From Hawksworthiomyces lignivorus (taxonomy: Eukaryota > Ascomycota > Sordariomycetes > Ophiostomatales > Ophiostomataceae): 64,000 nucleotides of DNA. Location: assembly GCA_002917075.1 (NCBI GenBank), contig NTMA01000005.1, positions 372,001 through 436,000 on the forward strand, written 5' to 3'. The position numbers and the translations under genes are program-made. Of this stretch, positions 11,747-23,723 are shown in pieces. The notes under the pieces are model-generated. The model saw only the letters and a program-made list of their open reading frames with translations. It was not told the origin of the DNA and ran no database searches. Within the stretch, counting starts at the first letter, position 1; each line of letters begins with the position of its first letter.

Positions 11747-14700
11747 TGCTGTAGATGTTTGCGGATCTTCAAGGTCTGTGTGTTCTTCACCTTGATTCTG
11801 TACGTGAGCCGCGGCTCAGGGTGGCTGCAGCAGCGGCACAGAAAATAGAGTAAGACGGTCTACAGCGAGAAAGATATCACAGACAGCGCAGGGACCTCAG
11901 GGTTGCAGATATCGAGGAATATAAGTAAGAAAAGTATAAAAAACGGGGGAGAGGGGTATAAAAAAAAGGAGCGATAGGGTGTGCGAGTGTGAAGAGAGTG
12001 ATCACAGAAAGGAAGGGCAGCAGTACAAAGCAGCGAATAGCAGGCAGATCTCGGTGTTGTTGAAGATAGTGATCAGCACGCTGTCGAATGCCGATCGATA
12101 GGAGGATACGCGAATAGGAAAGTAAAGTTGACAGGAGAGAGATAGAAAACAAAACGAGAGAACCTTGCCTGTCACCTCCCAAGCAGACGTCAAAACACAT
12201 TCGCCGTCAAACTCTCTTCATATGCTTCCAGATTTAGTTTCTTTGCCTCTTTATTTAACTTCAGTCGCCTTCTCTCCTCCCACGCTCCCAAACCAGAAGC
12301 CGTGAAACCAGGGGCGGGATGAACCCTTGCTGAATTGGGGCAATGGAAGCTTGTTGACGATAGTTTGTGGATGGGTGGAGAAAAGGACCTGCTTAGGAGC
12401 AAAACGACGCCTGCAAGCTGCATGAGGGAATAGGACCGGCTCAAGGCACGCACTTGCAACGGGTCCACTGCTATCCAGGTACACGGTGCGGCTTGCTCGA
12501 GTTCATTACAACGTCAAGAGCAGCGTGCCCGTCTAACAGACGCAGAGGAGATGGGCTCATGGTGCTTCGTTTCCGCTCGTCTGTCTTCTTTTCTGGTTGA
12601 GACGGGGCTTGCATATGGACTGTTTCTCTTATAGCGAGGTCGCATCGACGGTACTTAGGAGGCTGTATTCCGTCTGGATGCCAATAGCATCTACATCGCT
12701 GACCAAGAGCTTTTTTACAATCGCTGTGAAATGTCTTTCTGTGATTTTCCAAATTTCTTTCATTATTTGCCTCTCAATTTTATCTTCACCTTCGGTGCCC
12801 TATTTAGCTGAAGCCGCTCCCAAATTAAGTTATCAAAAATGCACAATTAGAAAATCAACATCCAAAGAAGGCATAGAGCCACGCCGCACATTCCATCTGC
12901 TCCATAAGGCGTGAGTGGCACTACAGGCATAGAAATGGGGGCGCTGAAAGAGGTCTGATGAAAAAAATAGAGCGAAATTCCGCTTAATATGGGGGGACAT
13001 TGGTGTAAGTGGGCGGAGGGTTGAAGGAAGAGGATGAAAAAGTGACAGGGGTGTCGGTCGGTCGGCGAAAAGGGCAAAGACTGAACCACAGATGCAACGG
13101 CGCCGCAATGCGAGGAATCAGAATATGCGTGTGTACAGAGCTCTTCTCCGTGTTCTGGCAGGGATTTTGCTTGTATGCATATTCCATCAGAAGCCCTTAG
13201 ACGTCTTCTAACTCGACACTAGGAGATATTGCGGTCTTGGACAAGCACCAAATCATCGGTTGCATACTTATTCTCCGTGAGCTCTCTTTATGTACTTCTC
13301 TGTACTCCGTAGGTATTACGTATTTTACAGGTATTATTCTACCCTGCCCCTTTTTTTCTCCTCTTTTTGTTATTGTTCTTATCTCAATACGATCATGAAA
13401 TTCTACCACAAGCTTTAAAAGTAAAGAAACAAACGAAGCGTCTGCTGCTCTTTAAGGCTTATTAGAAGAGTACCGAAGTTTGATCGCATTTACTTGAAGA
13501 ATGAAACAAACTGTGGCACTTTTTGACAGGCGGGAAGTTTCTGGAAAATGGGGGTTATGTAAAAGAAAAAATAAAAGAAAAAAAAATAAAGGTAAGCCAC
13601 ACGTGGTGAGAAAGACAAAGCTTCTTTTTTTTTCTCTAAATTTTTTTTTCTCTCGCCTCCCCCTTTCCAACCACTGCAAACAAGCAGAAGGGGACACACG
13701 TGCCCTCTGTTGATTCATGCCGAGATACTAAGTCCAAATAAAATGGGTGGTAGAATTACGGGGCGTTGCCACTTTGAGGGTGCTTATTATGCTCTGGAGA
13801 AAACCTCTTCCCTCGGTGCACTAATTTGGCCATTTCTCGTGTCAATTGGCTACGGGAGTATTCCCTTTAACAACGCTACGCTAACTCCTTGACAGTTAAC
13901 AGTCACTCTCTCAATCAACCACCTTTTTCCCTTTTTAGTCAACATGGCTGAAGTGTTGCTAACTATACTAGTGCTCGTTCCTGATAGCCCACCATTTACC
14001 TTGTTCTGGAAAGCGTAGAACGATAGTGGCCTGCCTATTGACGTGATCAGATATTCAGGGGACCTTCTTTAGGGACCGGAGAGGTGGAGAGGATGCGAGG
14101 GTGCTCGACTAGAGCTAGATAGGACCGGGATATTATTCTAAGAGGAAGAGCACGATACTGTAGTTCGCCATATCATCCATGTATACACACGTACCCTCAC
14201 CACTTCCCTCGGTTCCGGTCTTGGCAGCAGGATCATGGGAGAACACGCAATGTCGACATCTGCCTATCGAGCAATCCGTAGGGTGGTGCAGCCCTTTTCT
14301 TTGAAATTAGACAAATATTTCGAAGAAAAGAATAAAATCATGTCCGCCTCGCCGGCATGCATATGTCTTCCCTCCCAAGGAATTGGTACAGGATGTGGAA
14401 CTGCTCGTGGTGCATGAGGAGGCGACTAGAACAGAGCACGTGGGCCGAGGCAGGGAAGCCTGACAATCTTTTCTATTTTCCTTCCATGGCCGCATTGCGT
14501 CTTGACAAGGGCATTACGTCTAGTTTCGCAGACTTGCAGCGGGACCCAAAGGACAAGCCAGTGTAAATTGCTGATCACTTCCTCTACAGTCGCCGAAACA
14601 AGGACTGACAGCCTCCCGTCCCGTAAGGGTTCTGAAGATCACGATGTGGACAAGGCCACCTAGCTATTGCTGCCAGGGGATGAAGGAGGTTAGATAGCTG

Positions 14701-14927
14701 CGGATCACTAAATGTATCATAAATGACAGCCTCGTATGGGACCGCCTGGTTCAAATATGCTTCTCGTGCTAACTTTATGCGTGCGAGCGAAGGAAGAGAA
14801 GAGCAGAGAGCATATGCAAGGCAGCGCAGCGATTTGAAATTGTTTGCTACGACTCTACCGAATGGGTCTCACTCAGATAAGTAAGCCCGCTAGATTAGCA
14901 GCACACGCGGCGTCATTCCTCTTGTTC
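11747..14927. other. 3.2-kb spacer without a supportable gene
   Basis: Lies between the start of the SH3 gene and the end of the SDR gene. The part next to 11747 should hold the SH3 promoter and leader. The rest has short frames on both strands, A/T tracts near 13565-13660, and a TACTCCGTA motif near 13303. A stretch around 14350-14450 (plus-strand reading FPPKELVQDVELLVVHEEA) has protein-like texture but runs into stops. It may be a relic; I cannot assign it. Confidence 0.4.
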
Positions 14928-16254
14928 CTATTCTGTTCGTCTCGGTGTCACCGCCAGCCCTCCTCCAAGGCCGTCCAAAACGGTCCGCACCTCAGGCGCC
15001 ACAGCTTCCAGAACACGTCTGGTCTCGTCCCACACACGATGCCGCAGCACCGTTCCTGGCTCAGCATCCATAAACGTGGGGTATCTGTTGGTTAGCTGAG
15101 GCTGGCGGAACGGCCTTCGCAAAAAGGCACATGGGCGCTGGGGCCAGAAGACGAAAAGGGAAAAGAAGGATGAATAATACGTACGGGACAAAATCATAGT
15201 CGACGAGCAGGCCGCCCTTAGAGCCCGCATGATCTGCGCTGGCGTGGACCACTACGCCCGCGCACCGTTCCAGCGGCCGGCCAAAGATGGCGCTGAAGAG
15301 GCGCGCCTCCCAGTTGATCGTAGCAATGCCGGACGTGTGCGCGACGACGCCAAAGTCGCAAGCCTGCACCACGACCCCGTCCCAGGCGCCCTCGGCCGCC
15401 GCCAGACGTTCTGCGAGCTCGCGCTGCCAGTGCAGGTACAGGAGCTTGGTAACACCGTAGAGCTGCCGCTGGTAGACGTAGCCTTGGAGGGCGTGGACGG
15501 CAGAGAGCAGCGGCGTTCTGCCTGGCGAGGCAGGCAGAAACGCTGTCGTGGCGTCGCCGTCATCTTCGAGGTTCTCGTCTTGTCCGTCTTGGACACGCGG
15601 CACGGCAGAGCCAGACATGCGCACGGCCATAGTGCTGATAGCAGCCAGCACGGAGCGTGGCACAGCGCCTCCTCGCGCCTCTGCCTCTGCCTGTGCCCGG
15701 CGCGCCACCGCCGACTGCTGCAGGTGCGGTAGCAGCAGCAGCGACAGCAGCGCGCACGACAGGTGGTTGACCATCAGCGTGACCTCCCAGCCGTCCGCGG
15801 GGGATGTCTTGCGCACCGGGACAATGACGGCCGCGCCCATGAGGACCGCGTCGATGCGCAGCGGTGGCGACGACGACGTCAAGGCGCCACCAGCGTCGGA
15901 TGCGCCAGAGGCTGTCGCGACTCGCTTGGCAAGAGCGCGCACGCTCGCAAAGGACAAGAGATCGAGCGACCAGACTTCGATCTGCACGGTGCTGTTGTCC
16001 TCGCTGGGGACGAGGCCCCGCTCCGCCAAGGCCTCGTCGCAGCCCGGCTCGCCAGACGGCGGCATGTCCGGGACAGCCAAGATCAGCCGGGCAACGCCCC
16101 GTCGGATCATTTGACGGGCCGCTTCTGAACAAACGGTGCCCGAGGCGCCGGTCATAAGCACCGTCTGGCCGGTAAACGAGACCGTCGGCGGCGCCAAGAC
16201 GGTACGGGCTTGGCGCCAGAAGCCAATAAATGGAAAGTCCTCCGAGCTGAACAT
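14928..16254 (-). CDS. Short-chain dehydrogenase/reductase family protein
   Basis: NAD(P)-dependent oxidoreductase of the SDR superfamily with Rossmann fold, 408 aa. Exons are 16254-15185 and 15084-14928; the join restores DFVPYPTFMDAEPG in frame. The cofactor motif is VLMTGASGTVCSEAARQM, a divergent TGxxxGxG whose last Gly is replaced. VLMGAAV stands where the NAG motif sits. LAAISTMAVRMSG supplies the Ser region and QLYGVTKLLYLHW the catalytic YxxxK. The length suits the fungal group resembling retinol dehydrogenase or WW-domain oxidoreductase. A low-complexity acidic insert (QDGQDENLEDDGD) lies before the active site. The substrate cannot be read from sequence. No biosynthetic cluster genes flank it. 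The altered Gly-rich loop leaves activity uncertain. Confidence 0.85.
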
Positions 16255-18578
16255 CGCTTATTCATAGCGCGGATTGGTGACTTTTTTTTCTGCTAGCTAG
16301 GATGTTGTCTGGCAACAGCCGACGAACTGTCAGTGCGATGCTGGGCAAGGGTGGCATGATGGCATCTTCTACCCCTCAAACAATAACACCTCCCTTTTTG
16401 GATAGGCGAGCCTCCTGCGGTTCTCAATACGACCGTGGTGCGACACGAGCTCCTTTTCCACATGTAGAAACACTGTCCAGCAGCACCGTAGTAACTGTAA
16501 TGCTATATTCATTGTGAATGGATGCACAGTATGCGACTTTGTGCATCACGAAAACAAACTCAGCTTACTTTTCAGGAGATTTCACCGAGCTTGAGAAACT
16601 CGCTTCCAAGCCTCCACCAGCAATACAACAAAACTTCGAGAGTCTCGATGTTTCTAAAAAAGCCATCTTATTCCTTTAATTTACTCTTTCAGAAAAAGCA
16701 TTCTTTCGCAATGGATAGTATGTGTTTCACTGAAATCTCCTTGGTCACATTGACATGATCCAATGCTTGCATAGGGGAACGATGTTTCTGGATCCCACAG
16801 ACGCTGATGCAATTTTTGTGGACAATTTTTGCATACAAACCTGAGTACTTCGGCACCAGAGCCGGTTTTAGCAACTCTGGATAGTTTAGTTACTTGCCGC
16901 TGCAATGCGACGGCCGTGGAGGATGGCATAATGACACAAAGAGCGGTGACTTCTGGCTAATAGGGCCTGTGCTCGGAGAGAAGAAGAGAAACGAAACAAG
17001 ATTCCAAAAGAATGAGACTCCTGCTTACCCTGGGGAAATACAAAACTTGTGCGATGTGTCCTTCTCCACCATTTGAACTTGGAGTTGCGGCTAATATTTC
17101 CACATTCTCTTTCTCGTCCCCTGCTAAGACGTTTGGTCTTGTCCACCTCGGTACGATCTCCCATCCTCTCTCACGGAGATACAGGCGGAGTTCTAGACCA
17201 GAGAGACAACTGAAAATATATTACTTCCGGGGAAACATGCTCTTTGCCAAGAAAAAGGATGATTTCAAAACATTATAGATTGAACCGTTGTCTCGGTAGG
17301 CGGTTGGAAATAAGCCTTATAGATTAAGTCTTGCTGCTAAATAAAGTCACGGACCCGTCGAGTTTCCTGGATAAAGACGACATGGAGCCATTGCTATTCC
17401 TAGTGCCAGTGCTTTTGATCTGAAAGAACCCCGGTCGTGGCATATGAAAAAGGCCACGAATAGGGATGAATAAAAGTTGATCTAGCTTGTAAGGATTACA
17501 AGTAAATAAAAGGAAGTATTGTCATGTCGATTACCAAGTGTAAAACATCAGCATCGAATCTAATTTTCTCTTGAGCACAAATGTCGTAAGTCTTTGCAAA
17601 TGAACAAATTTGAGAAGAATTTCAACAAATAAAATAGACCAGCTCGACTCTCAGTTTTGAGGCTGGGTAGATCATGCTTTTCTTTCGAGAAGCAAGCTTG
17701 CGGTAGCACCGACCACGAGGAAGTAGAAAAAGGAAAGAAAGAAAGACAGAAATGAAGTCTTTGAGAGTCCATCAAGGACGGGACGCGTATGCCAGGTTTG
17801 ATTTAGATTGTGAGAGCACGAGTTGGATGGATCTGTTCTTCCCAAGCAGTCCTGCTTCTTCGTGGGTAAAGAGGCCAGCCAACCTTAACCTAGCGAGATT
17901 GTGATGGGTGCAGTCCCTGATGCGACTTATGTCCATGGCATCTCTGAACTCCAGAATTGCGCCATATGGCTATATACGTAATTTCTGGGGCCCCAAAGAA
18001 TGACCCCAAGCAATATATAGGCGGGAGAATAAAGGAGGATTAACACATGCTCTTTATTGCCTTGGCTGACGCCGTTCACGATCTACATGTGTCCCGGTAT
18101 TCATTTATTTTGTTAAGCAACCCGTCTTTTACCTCCGAAAAAATGCCAAGTCCTGGTCAACACATGACCTTGGAAAGGTAGTCCTCACCGTGATTATGTT
18201 GCACCTGTATTTCCTCTCTAGCTGCTTGTCCTTCTTGACCCGTCTTCCTTCGAGTTTACAAGGATCGGGGGCGGAAGAGGGTGTGGCCGTATGGATAATG
18301 GATGCAAGTAAGAGGAAGACGCAAGAATACACAGAAACAACGAACTCCGAGCCGTCTATGACGGAGGTAGGAGAATAGGATTATAATTATACCATTTTTG
18401 ATATTTATATAAGAAAGAGATATCGTCCCGGACCCCAGAGTTCGGATTTGGTCCAGCTGAACCAAGCCTCCCTCGTGCTCTGCCCAAGGCCCAAACCTCT
18501 TCCAACTAGAAAAGAAAATAGCACTGAGACCAACAAAGTTCAAGAAAAAAAAAATATTACGGAACAGCGACCTCAAAT
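16255..18578. other. 2.3-kb spacer with one small open frame
   Basis: Upstream region shared by the divergent SDR (minus) and Gly-rich (plus) genes. Apart from the 53-codon frame listed separately, I see only short AT-rich frames. The final 200 bp should contain the promoter and leader of the Gly-rich gene, whose start follows an A-rich tract at 18545-18555. Confidence 0.4.
16518..16679 (+). CDS. Small hypothetical protein, 53 aa
   Basis: ATG at 16518, directly after an in-frame TGA, to TAA at 16677. The product is hydrophilic and of balanced composition (SGDFTELEKLASKPPPAIQQ is typical of its texture), unlike random AT-rich translation. It has no signal peptide, membrane helix or Cys pattern. 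I recognise no family. It may be a true small gene, an exon of a larger one, or a relic; nothing around it decides between these. Confidence 0.25.
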   Translation: MDAQYATLCITKTNSAYFSGDFTELEKLASKPPPAIQQNFESLDVSKKAILFL

Positions 18579-19373
18579 ATGCAGTCTCTTGTCGTCGCCC
18601 TCCTCGCTGCGGCTGCGGCCCTGAACGGCGTCGCTGCAGCCCCCGTGGCTGATGTTGAGGGTCTGGCCCTGATGGCCGACGAGCCCCTCTCGACCGAGGC
18701 GGCTGCCGTGTATGAGCGCCGCAAGGCGGCCCTCGACAGGCTCGTCGTGCGCGACACCCTCCCGGTTCTGGAAGTCCGTCAGCACGGTGGCGGCCACGGT
18801 GGCGGCGGCGGTGGTCATGGTGGTGGTGGAGGCCGTGGCGGCGGTGGTGGAGGACATGGTGGCGGAGGTGGCGGCGGACACGGTGGTGGTGGAGGCCGTG
18901 GCGGCGGGGGAGGCCGCGGTGGCAATGGCGGCAACCGCGGCGGCAATCGTGGCGGCCAGGGCGGCGGCAACCGAGGTGGCAACCGTGGCGCCGAAGGCGG
19001 GAACCACGGCGGAAACCGCGGTGGAGGCAACGGCGGCCACGGCCATGGCGGTGTCGCTGGCGGCGTGGCGGGTGGTGTTGCAGGTGGTGTGGCAGGTGGT
19101 GTGGCAGGTGGCGCTGCTGGTGCCTTTGGCGGCGGAGGCGGTGGTCCGGGCTTCCCGCCTGCCCAGGCTGGTGGCTTCCCTACGCCGGACGCGGCGGGCG
19201 GCGACGACAACGCCGACGTCGATGCTGACGCCGACAGCGACACCGATGTGCCTGAGACCCCCGATGCCGACGCGGGCTCCGACGCCGACGCAGATGCCGA
19301 TACACCCGACGACGCTGACACGCCCATCGACAACAGCCCCAACGCCGCGGCTCCTGCCCCGAAGAACAACTGA
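18579..19373 (+). CDS. Secreted glycine-rich protein with acidic tail
   Basis: 264-aa predicted secreted protein. Residues 1-20 form a signal peptide (MQSLVVALLAAAAALNGVAA, likely cleaved before PVADV). Residues 21-65 are a propeptide-like segment with basic sites (YERRKAALDRLVVRD). Residues about 66-160 are almost only Gly with His, Arg and Asn in GGGHGG, GGGRGG and NRGG units. Residues 150-175 repeat VAGG five times. The last 70 residues are Asp/Ala-rich (DADADSDTD). One exon. Such proteins are often wall-associated or released, but no enzymatic motif is present, so function is unknown. Gly codons vary (GGC/GGT), arguing against a simple recent microsatellite. The opposite strand also stays open; I treat that as a shadow. 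Confidence 0.75.
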   Translation: MQSLVVALLAAAAALNGVAAAPVADVEGLALMADEPLSTEAAAVYERRKAALDRLVVRDTLPVLEVRQHGGGHGGGGGGHGGGGGRGGGGGGHGGGGGGGHGGGGGRGGGGGRGGNGGNRGGNRGGQGGGNRGGNRGAEGGNHGGNRGGGNGGHGHGGVAGGVAGGVAGGVAGGVAGGAAGAFGGGGGGPGFPPAQAGGFPTPDAAGGDDNADVDADADSDTDVPETPDADAGSDADADADTPDDADTPIDNSPNAAAPAPKNN

Positions 19374-19700
19374 GCCACGACGCCAATGCTCAATGGCATG
19401 ACGCAGCCGCCGGCCGTTTCTTGTTATGCAGCACGCCAATCTACGCTCATTTATGTGGTCCATTGGACGTACCGCGTGCTATTTTATGCAGAAATGCAAC
19501 CCGGAGGCACAGGCTTAGCTAGGCCGTCCCAATAAAACAGAAACTGGCTCGCAGACTAGTTGATTAAGATCTATTTCTACCATTGACACATCCTGTGACA
19601 CCTGTTCGTATACACATATAATAAATCAAACCTGAAACACCTTGGAAATAGCTGTGAAGACATATAAAGACAAGAACTCCTACTCGCACAGCGTACACAT

Positions 19701-22700
19701 TTACTGGGACTTCTTGAACGACTCTGTAATGCCGTTGACACCCGTCTCAATGACCTTGAAGCCGTCGGCATCGCCCTGGCCGCTAGCTGCTTTGGCATAT
19801 GCTTCATCACTCCTGAGAAGTTGTTAGCAAAAGACGTAGCGGCGTAGAGAGCAGGAAAAAAGAAAAGGGAAAAGTGAACGTACCGATCACACAAGACATC
19901 TAGGTCGTGGCTGCTCAGCACGTCGCTGTCGCCTGAGACTGTGTAGACCTGTCCGTCCTTGAGCAGAAGCGAGCGCAGCGTCTCCTTGTCCAAGTCGCCT
20001 CCCGCGGCGTCCCCGCCGGCACCGCCCTCAGTATTCACCAGCTTCTGGCCCATGGTGCGGAAGCCGCCCTTCTTTATGACGAGCTTCTCTAGGCGGCGCT
20101 TCGCGTCGGCACTCATCAACAGGTCCTCCTCCACGGTGCCCTTAGTCGCCAGGCGGTAGACGATGACAGGGCGGGTCTGGCCGATGCGGTGCGCGCGGTC
20201 CTGGGCCTGCAGGTCCTGCTGCGGGTTCCAGTCGCTGTCGAACAGGATGACGGTGTCGGCGCTAGCCAGGTTGATGCCCTGGCCGCCGGCACGCGTCGAC
20301 AGCAGGAACAGTTTGTATCGGGGGTTGCGGTTGAACAGGTCGATCTGGGCCTGGCGGTCGGCGTGCGCGACAGAGCCGTCGATGCGGCAGACCTTCCAGC
20401 CGCGCAGCTCGGCGCAGTAGGCCTCGAGGATGTCGAGCTGGGTCTTGAACTGGGAGAAGATCAGCACCTTGTGGCCCTTGGTGAGGAGCGCGGGCAGCAG
20501 GCGATCCAGCAGGAGCATCTTGCCGGAGGCGGTCACGATGGTCTCGTCGACAGGGCGATCTGCGTCGGATGACCACGGGCTGTAAAAGTTGTGCGGGCTG
20601 TTGCAAACCAGCCGCAGCTGCATCAGCGGGTTGCCGAGCTTCTTGTTGGCGATTTCCTTCTTGGCCAGTTCCAGAGTCTGCACGCGCTCGAATTCCTCCA
20701 CTGACGTGGCCGGCGAGCCGAGCTCGTCGTCGTCGCTGTGAGATGTGTACTCGTCACGCAGTGCAGCCTCAAATTCGTCGTCTGACATCTGGTCTTCATC
20801 GGACGCGTCAACTTCACGGTAGCTCCGCCGCTTCCTCGTATTCCGCAAGCGCGCAGAAGCTGTGGCCGTTGTGCTGCTGGCGGCAGAAAAGCTGCTTCCT
20901 GGGGTGGAGTGGCGGCTAGACTTTGCGCTCTTCGGAAGCGAAACTTCAACCGTGGGTGACGTCTTTCGCTTTGTTCCAGCAGCGGCCTTCTTGGAGGAAG
21001 CGGGAGTCTTCTCAACAGGAGGTGCAGCAGTCTTGGATGCGGCACGTCCTTTGCCCATCATCATTGCGAAAGCGTTCTTTGCTTTGCTGGCAACTGGTAT
21101 TTCTTCAACCGTCTTCTTAGCACGAGGGCTGCTTCGAATTGGCATGGACATTTCTTCTGCTTTGACAGGAGTGGCTTGAGAGCGGCCACGTTTCGGCTTG
21201 GCACTGGACTTGCTCTTTGCGGACTCTGGCTCTTCTTTGACGACAGTGCTGGATCGAGACGTCCGCGTCGAAATAGAAGGCGTGTTGACCGCAGTGCTGG
21301 TAAGCTGCTCAAACACTTTTTCTTCTAGGTAGGCTCGCGTGTCGACGTTCTTGTCATTGATGGCATTGTACAAGTCCGTCTGCTCTTTCGTCATGGGCGC
21401 GTACAGAATGTACTCGCGCTTCTTGGGCAGGTAGCTGGCAACATCGGCTTTGACACGACGCAGCAGTAGAGGCTGAAGAACGAGGTGGATCTTCTTGACG
21501 AGGTCTTGCTTGACGCGGTCTTCAATGAACTCGGCCGTGCCCTCCTCGTCCTGCAGCTCGCTGAAGTCGAACCAGCTGGAAAACGCTTCCCAGTCTGTAA
21601 AGATTTTGGGCATGAGGAAGTTGAGCAGAGACCACAGTTCCTTGAGATTGTTTTGCAAAGGGGTTCCCGTAATCAGGAAACGGGTGGCAGACCGGAAAGT
21701 CTGAAGTTCACGAAAGAGCTTCGAGTCGAAATTCTTCATTCGGTGGCCCTCGTCCTAGAAATGCCAGTCAGCTTACGGACATAAATATTAATTTATTGGC
21801 ACAACTTCTTCCTCACAATGATGATAAACTCCCAGTTGACCTTGGACAGGTCCGCGCGGTCTCTCAGAATGATCTCATAGCTTGTGCACACAACAGGGAA
21901 CTGGTCAGTGGGCCTGCCTTTGGACAGGTGCTTCTGGATGCCGTTCTTGAAGAGATCCTTCCGCTGCTGCGGCGTGCCGTGGTACATGAGAACGGGAATG
22001 GAGGGCGTCCACTTCTGGAATTCGTTGATCCAATTGCCAAGCGTGCTCAGCGGTGCCACGATCAAGTGGGGACCAAGATAATTCTCCTGCTCGCGGAGAA
22101 GAGCAATCAAGGAGATGGCTTGCACAGTTTTTCCTGTTTCGTTAGTACGTTAGATACCACACACAGACCCCGAAGAGTCCACAGTCGCGGACGACGCGCT
22201 TACCCAAACCCATTTCGTCGGCTAGAATGCCGCTCATGTTCTGCAAGCAGATCTCGAGCATCCAGGTCAGGCCCTCCAGCTGGTAGTCTCGCATGGTGCC
22301 GCCAACCATGCACTTGGGCTGGGTGGCCATCTTGAGGTCGTGCTCGCCCAGGGCCTTGCCGTCGAAGCCGGAGCCCACGCGGCCCAAGACCTGCGTCTTC
22401 TTCGTCAGGATGTCGCTGAAAGCGGCGCTCTGCCGCAGCAGCTCGTCGAGCTCGCGGGCCTTTGCCTCGCGCTCCGCCTTCGTCTCCGCCTTCTTCTTCT
22501 GCTTCCGCCGCAGAGCCGCCTTGCGGCGCTCCTCCTCTATGGCATTGGCCTTGCGGGCCCGGTGCTCTTCGGCCTCGATAAGGGCCTGCTCCTCGGGGGA
22601 GACGGCATCTGGCGCCTCCTCATTCGCCATAGCCGCATCGCTTTCCAGTTCAGCGTCTTTAATAGGCTCTTGCGCCGGAGGCGATGAGGGCGGGCTGGTC

Positions 22701-22762
22701 ATGACGGCAATGCTGGATCCGTCTGTCTCTACGTCCGATGACGAGTCAAGTCCGCGTGCCAT
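19701..22762 (-). CDS. SNF2-family chromatin remodeler, LSH/HELLS/Irc5 (MUS-30) type
   Basis: Nuclear DNA-dependent ATPase of the LSH/DDM1/Irc5 group, 952 aa. Exons are 22762-22204, 22133-21817, 21754-19884 and 19812-19701. An N-terminal Glu/Lys/Arg-rich coiled coil (residues about 60-125) precedes the SNF2 domain: [26 protein letters not shown] (P-loop restored across intron 1), [19 protein letters not shown] (Walker B; DEGH begins exon 3), [32 protein letters not shown] roughly 220-residue basic/Ser-rich insert with [11 protein letters not shown] separates the ATPase lobes. The second lobe has [27 protein letters not shown] and [15 protein letters not shown]. The C-terminal [19 protein letters not shown] is typical of LSH. 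Known roles are heterochromatin, DNA methylation or DNA damage tolerance. It lacks bromodomain, chromodomain and HAND-SANT-SLIDE, so it is not Snf2, CHD or ISWI. Confidence 0.9.
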
Positions 22763-23723
22763 GCTTTGGTGCTGGCAGGGATAAAATCCGGCTCAAATAA
22801 AAAAAAAAAAGAGAGCCTACCAATGGATAATGAATAAGAAAAAGAGACAGAGATAAGGCTTGGGAGAGAAAACCCAGGCGCCAAGAAAAGAAAAAGGGCA
22901 GAGATAGAGATGGGCACCAATCCAAAGTGAAGAGAATCTAAAGTGAGAGTGAAAACATAGTCTAGAAGAAACACAGCTATAGCAAAAAGAGACGAAGGAA
23001 GTAATTAACACAAAGAACCAATGAAGTTTCCAAAGAGTACCAACTGAAAACGGCAGCCAAAAGGATCAATTGAAGCAAAAGACGGGCCAAATTAAAAATA
23101 AAAAATAAGATGACGGATGTCGGATGATAAATCACGATGAAAGGGCGCGTCGCGTCAGGATAAGCAGGAGAAAATCAATTAAAAAGCTGATGACCAGGGC
23201 AAGCAGGGGCTACATTTAGTGGCGTTTTGGTTTAATGGGCAGACCCACCAGAAGAAGGAACGCGACTTTTGTCTCGCGCTGTCACGCGCTGGATGAACTG
23301 CGCTGTGGAGCAGATCTGAAGGCTGCTTTGCTGCTTTAGGGGCCTCAATTCTCAGGTGTTAGTGACTACCAACTACCCCTCGATGACTCAGCACAATTAG
23401 CATCCGCTGCGGGGCACGGCACCGGCAAAAAAAAAAAAGAGAGTATTAACAGTTGCCAAAACGGCAGTTTGTTCGTGTGAGTTTTGAGTCACGATACTAC
23501 ACGTTTTGCTGTTTTGAACCTGAAGACGTACACTGTACGCAGAGAAAGAACCTTTTAATTTCGCCTCTTTCATTGCTTCGACTTGCCCGCCGCCAAGCTG
23601 TTTTCCCCACGCCTCTTCCGCCCTGTCTTTGTACGGAGCCTTGTGCGCACTTCTGTTGCTCCCCCACCTCCACTGCGATCTGCCTTCTCGTCTACAACTG
23701 CCTCGTTTCGCCGCCCCCCAATC
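22763..23723. promoter_or_regulatory. Divergent promoter region, LSH-type gene and ARC1 homologue
   Basis: About 0.96 kb between two ATGs on opposite strands. It is A/T-rich, with A-tracts at 22797-22810 and 23427-23438 near the two genes. The last 140 bp before the plus-strand ATG are in frame with the downstream protein and are discussed as a possible presequence. No other gene is seen. Confidence 0.45.

Noticed and set aside
18573..19463. 296-codon minus-strand frame opposite the Gly-rich gene
   Set aside because: Ala/Thr/Val repeats mirror the Gly repeats; no signal peptide or domain.
14928..22762. Secondary-metabolite cluster around the SDR
   Set aside because: Neighbours are a Gly-rich protein and a chromatin remodeler; no PKS, NRPS, terpene synthase or P450 is present.
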